Source of the DNA: Silvanigrellaceae bacterium
GTDB taxonomy: Bacteria; Bdellovibrionota; Oligoflexia; Silvanigrellales; Silvanigrellaceae
NCBI GenBank assembly: GCA_947475135.1
Contig: CANJMU010000017.1
Location: 1 to 8,916, forward strand
DNA length: 8,916 bases
Direction: 5' to 3'
Part shown: positions 7,225-8,916 of the stretch, in pieces
Layout: every line of letters starts with the position of its first letter
How positions within the stretch are numbered: position 1 is the stretch's first letter
Notes under the pieces: model-generated
What the model saw: only the letters and a program-made list of their open reading frames with translations
Told to the model about the DNA's origin: nothing
Database searches by the model: none
Translations under genes and position numbers: made by a program

Positions 7225-8793
7225 ATGTTATCGATTTCAAGAATTGATTCCTTATCCCATGGGCTAGATTACTATTCACAAGATAATTATTATGCAAAAG
7301 AAGATCAAAAAGAATTTTCAATGTGGTACGGAAAAACAGCGGTCTCAGCAAATTTAAGTGGTCCTGTTTTATTGAAGGATTTTGAAAGAGCGCTACTAGG
7401 TTTTAAAGAAACGGATAACTCAAGAGAAAAATCAGGTTTCCATGTCTTAATTTCTAATATGGATAAAGAAAATATTATAAAATCACTTGATTTTATTTTT
7501 GATAAATATCAACTTCCCAATGAAAAAGAAGAAATTGAAAAAATTCAACAACGAATTTTTTCAAGGCAAAAAAAATTATCTGAGAAAGATTTTAAAGTTT
7601 TAAATAAAAAAATATTTTCAATGTTAAATGAAAATAATCTGCTTAGAATTCAAGAAAAATTAGATATTAAAAGTGAAATAATGGGTTCTTTTAAATCATT
7701 AAAAAAAGGATATCAAAGAAGACTTGGTTTTGACCTCACATTTTCAGCACCAAAAAGCGTGTCTCTCTTTGCTCTTGTGAATGAAAATAAGGAAATTTTA
7801 GAAGCTCATAGAACTGCTGTTCAAAAAAGTTTGGATGTCTTAGAAAAAGAATATTCTTATATTCGATTGGCTATCAAAGGAAAAAATGAATACAAAATAG
7901 AAACTACTGAAAATATTTTAACAGCCATGTTTGAACATGATATTAGTCGAAAAGTGGATCCTCAACTCCACACTCATTGCGTTGTTATGAATTTAACAGC
8001 AAAAGATGATGGTAAATTAAGAGCTTTGCATTCCGATGGATTTTTTCAAGACTCCAAAAAATTAGGTATTATTTATCAGGATGAACTTGCAAGACAGATT
8101 CAAAAATTAGGATATAAAATTGAATTAAATTCCAATGGGACATTTGAAATTTCAGGTTTTAAAAAAGATCATTTGGAACAATTTTCCAAGCGAACTATGC
8201 AATTATTAGAGATGGGAGCAACAAGTCAAAAAGAAAAAACACGCATCATTAAAAATAAACGAGATAAAAAAGAAAAAAATATTTCTCGTGATGAATTGAA
8301 AGAAAAATGGAAACAGGAATCTCAAACCATAGGACTTATCTTTCCTCAAAAAGAACTCTCTCAAGAAATGAATTCACATAGACATTCTTTAGAAAAAATA
8401 TTTGAAAATACAATGAAAGATCTCAACTCTAAAGAAGTTTCTTTTACAGAAAGTCAATTTCAAATTTCTGTGATGGAAAAAACTTTAGGTCATGGTGCTT
8501 TTAATTATGAAAATATTAAAAAAGAAAGTCTCAAATATCTGAAAAATCATTCAGTTTCCATTGGAAATGATATCAAAAAAGAGTTTGTTTCACATGAACT
8601 ATTAAATATGGAAAAAGAAACAGTTCAAATCCTCAATCGCGGTAAAAATTATTTTTTACCGATTAAAAATAAAAATGAATGTCAAAAAATTATTGAAAAT
8701 ATAAATCTTGTTGCACAAAAATCAGGATTTTCTGGTTTAAATGATGGTCAAAGTCAGGCTGTAGAATCAGGGGTGATTCATGATAATTTTTAA
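7225..8793 (+). CDS. mobF: MobF-family (TrwC/TraI) relaxase lacking the helicase domain
   Basis: The enzyme should cut oriT through a tyrosine, stay bound to the 5' end and pilot the strand into the recipient. Visible motifs are the tyrosine pairs Y16/Y17 and Y22/Y23 (DYYSQDNYYAK), LTFSAPKSVS (171-180), and the metal-binding histidines H238 and DPQLHTH (H249, H251). Between the N-terminal strand and LTFSAPKS, some 70-80 extra residues (about 62-140) are present compared with TrwC. A linker region with the FTESQF and NDGQSQAVESG family blocks follows, but the protein stops after 522 residues, just where the helicase Walker A is expected; TrwC has 966 residues. No Walker A was found in any frame downstream. 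ATG 7225 is used, with AAGGA 8 bases before it; the preceding TTG is an alternative start. It is either a truncated relic or a helicase-free relaxase that can still nick. Confidence 0.9.
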   Translation: MLSISRIDSLSHGLDYYSQDNYYAKEDQKEFSMWYGKTAVSANLSGPVLLKDFERALLGFKETDNSREKSGFHVLISNMDKENIIKSLDFIFDKYQLPNEKEEIEKIQQRIFSRQKKLSEKDFKVLNKKIFSMLNENNLLRIQEKLDIKSEIMGSFKSLKKGYQRRLGFDLTFSAPKSVSLFALVNENKEILEAHRTAVQKSLDVLEKEYSYIRLAIKGKNEYKIETTENILTAMFEHDISRKVDPQLHTHCVVMNLTAKDDGKLRALHSDGFFQDSKKLGIIYQDELARQIQKLGYKIELNSNGTFEISGFKKDHLEQFSKRTMQLLEMGATSQKEKTRIIKNKRDKKEKNISRDELKEKWKQESQTIGLIFPQKELSQEMNSHRHSLEKIFENTMKDLNSKEVSFTESQFQISVMEKTLGHGAFNYENIKKESLKYLKNHSVSIGNDIKKEFVSHELLNMEKETVQILNRGKNYFLPIKNKNECQKIIENINLVAQKSGFSGLNDGQSQAVESGVIHDNF

Positions 8794-8836
8794 CCCCATG
8801 ATTTAATAAATTTAATCAACCCAATGATAATTTTTA
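8780..8836 (+). repeat. 13-bp direct repeat at the relaxase 3' end
   Basis: ATGATAATTTTTA occurs at 8780-8792, spanning the relaxase stop codon, and again at 8824-8836. A partial third copy (CATGATTTAAT, from 8797) lies between. The pieces alternate with ACCCC/AACCC tracts. This could be the scar of a deletion or duplication that shortened the relaxase gene, an attachment-like site, or repeated binding sites. Confidence 0.55.
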
Positions 8837-8864
8837 TAAGGTCTCAAAAAATTGGCTTAAAGTA

Positions 8865-8912
8865 AAAAAACGTGCATGTTGATTTTAATAACCAAACAAC
8901 AACACGTTTTTT
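8865..8912. terminator. Probable bidirectional intrinsic terminator
   Basis: AAAAAACGTG (8865-8874) pairs exactly with CACGTTTTTT (8903-8912). After a small internal loop, TGTTG (8877-8881) pairs with CAACA (8897-8901), leaving a 15-base loop. The A-tract before and T-tract after the stem would allow termination on both strands. It lies 71 bases after the relaxase stop and would end the rightward operon. The stem is only moderately GC-rich, so the call is not certain. Confidence 0.55.
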
Positions 8913-8916
8913 CGAA

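Noticed and set aside
8770..8822. Insertion-sequence or group II intron boundary after the relaxase
   Set aside because: Short imperfect inversions such as GGGGT/ACCCC are present, but no transposase, no clear terminal inverted repeats and no GTGYG intron start are visible in the remaining bases.
8794..8916. Frameshifted continuation of the relaxase helicase domain
   Set aside because: All three plus frames soon meet stops and none gives a GxxGxGKT motif, so a simple frameshift does not explain the early end.

Overview
The window is AT-rich and holds two divergent operons separated by a 408-base spacer. The layout is that of a conjugative plasmid or integrated conjugative element in a Gram-negative bacterium. 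Short AT-biased genes with AGGA-type ribosome binding sites, a MobF relaxase and a Sec-exported amidase point to a proteobacterium-like host. Low-GC lineages such as Silvanigrellales/Oligoflexia or Legionellales are possible, but I cannot settle this from the sequence.

The left operon runs on the minus strand from 4577 to the left edge. It encodes a small DUF2274-like protein, a topoisomerase III (topB), a fused MsrB-MsrA methionine sulfoxide reductase, and a secreted amidase-signature hydrolase whose last residues lie outside the window. The junctions are a 15-base gap, an 8-base overlap and an 11-base gap, so the four genes are probably co-transcribed. The first two fit plasmid transfer or maintenance. 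The last two look like cargo (oxidative protein repair and an exported hydrolase).

The spacer (4578-4985) holds a perfect 11-bp hairpin, a cluster of TCTAT motifs, a TTGACA-type promoter and two sites resembling the R388-type MobF nic core TGTCT/ATA. One of these sites directly follows a small stem-loop. It is the best candidate for oriT and for the operator of the right operon.

The right operon runs on the plus strand from 4986 to 8793 and reproduces the trwA-trwB-trwC order of R388: a ribbon-helix-helix accessory protein, a membrane-anchored coupling ATPase, and a MobF relaxase. The relaxase ends at 522 residues, just before the expected helicase Walker A motif, so it has the nicking domain but no helicase motor. 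After its stop come a 13-bp direct repeat and a two-sided hairpin that looks like a bidirectional terminator. No type IV secretion channel genes are visible, so the window alone shows DNA processing and coupling functions only.
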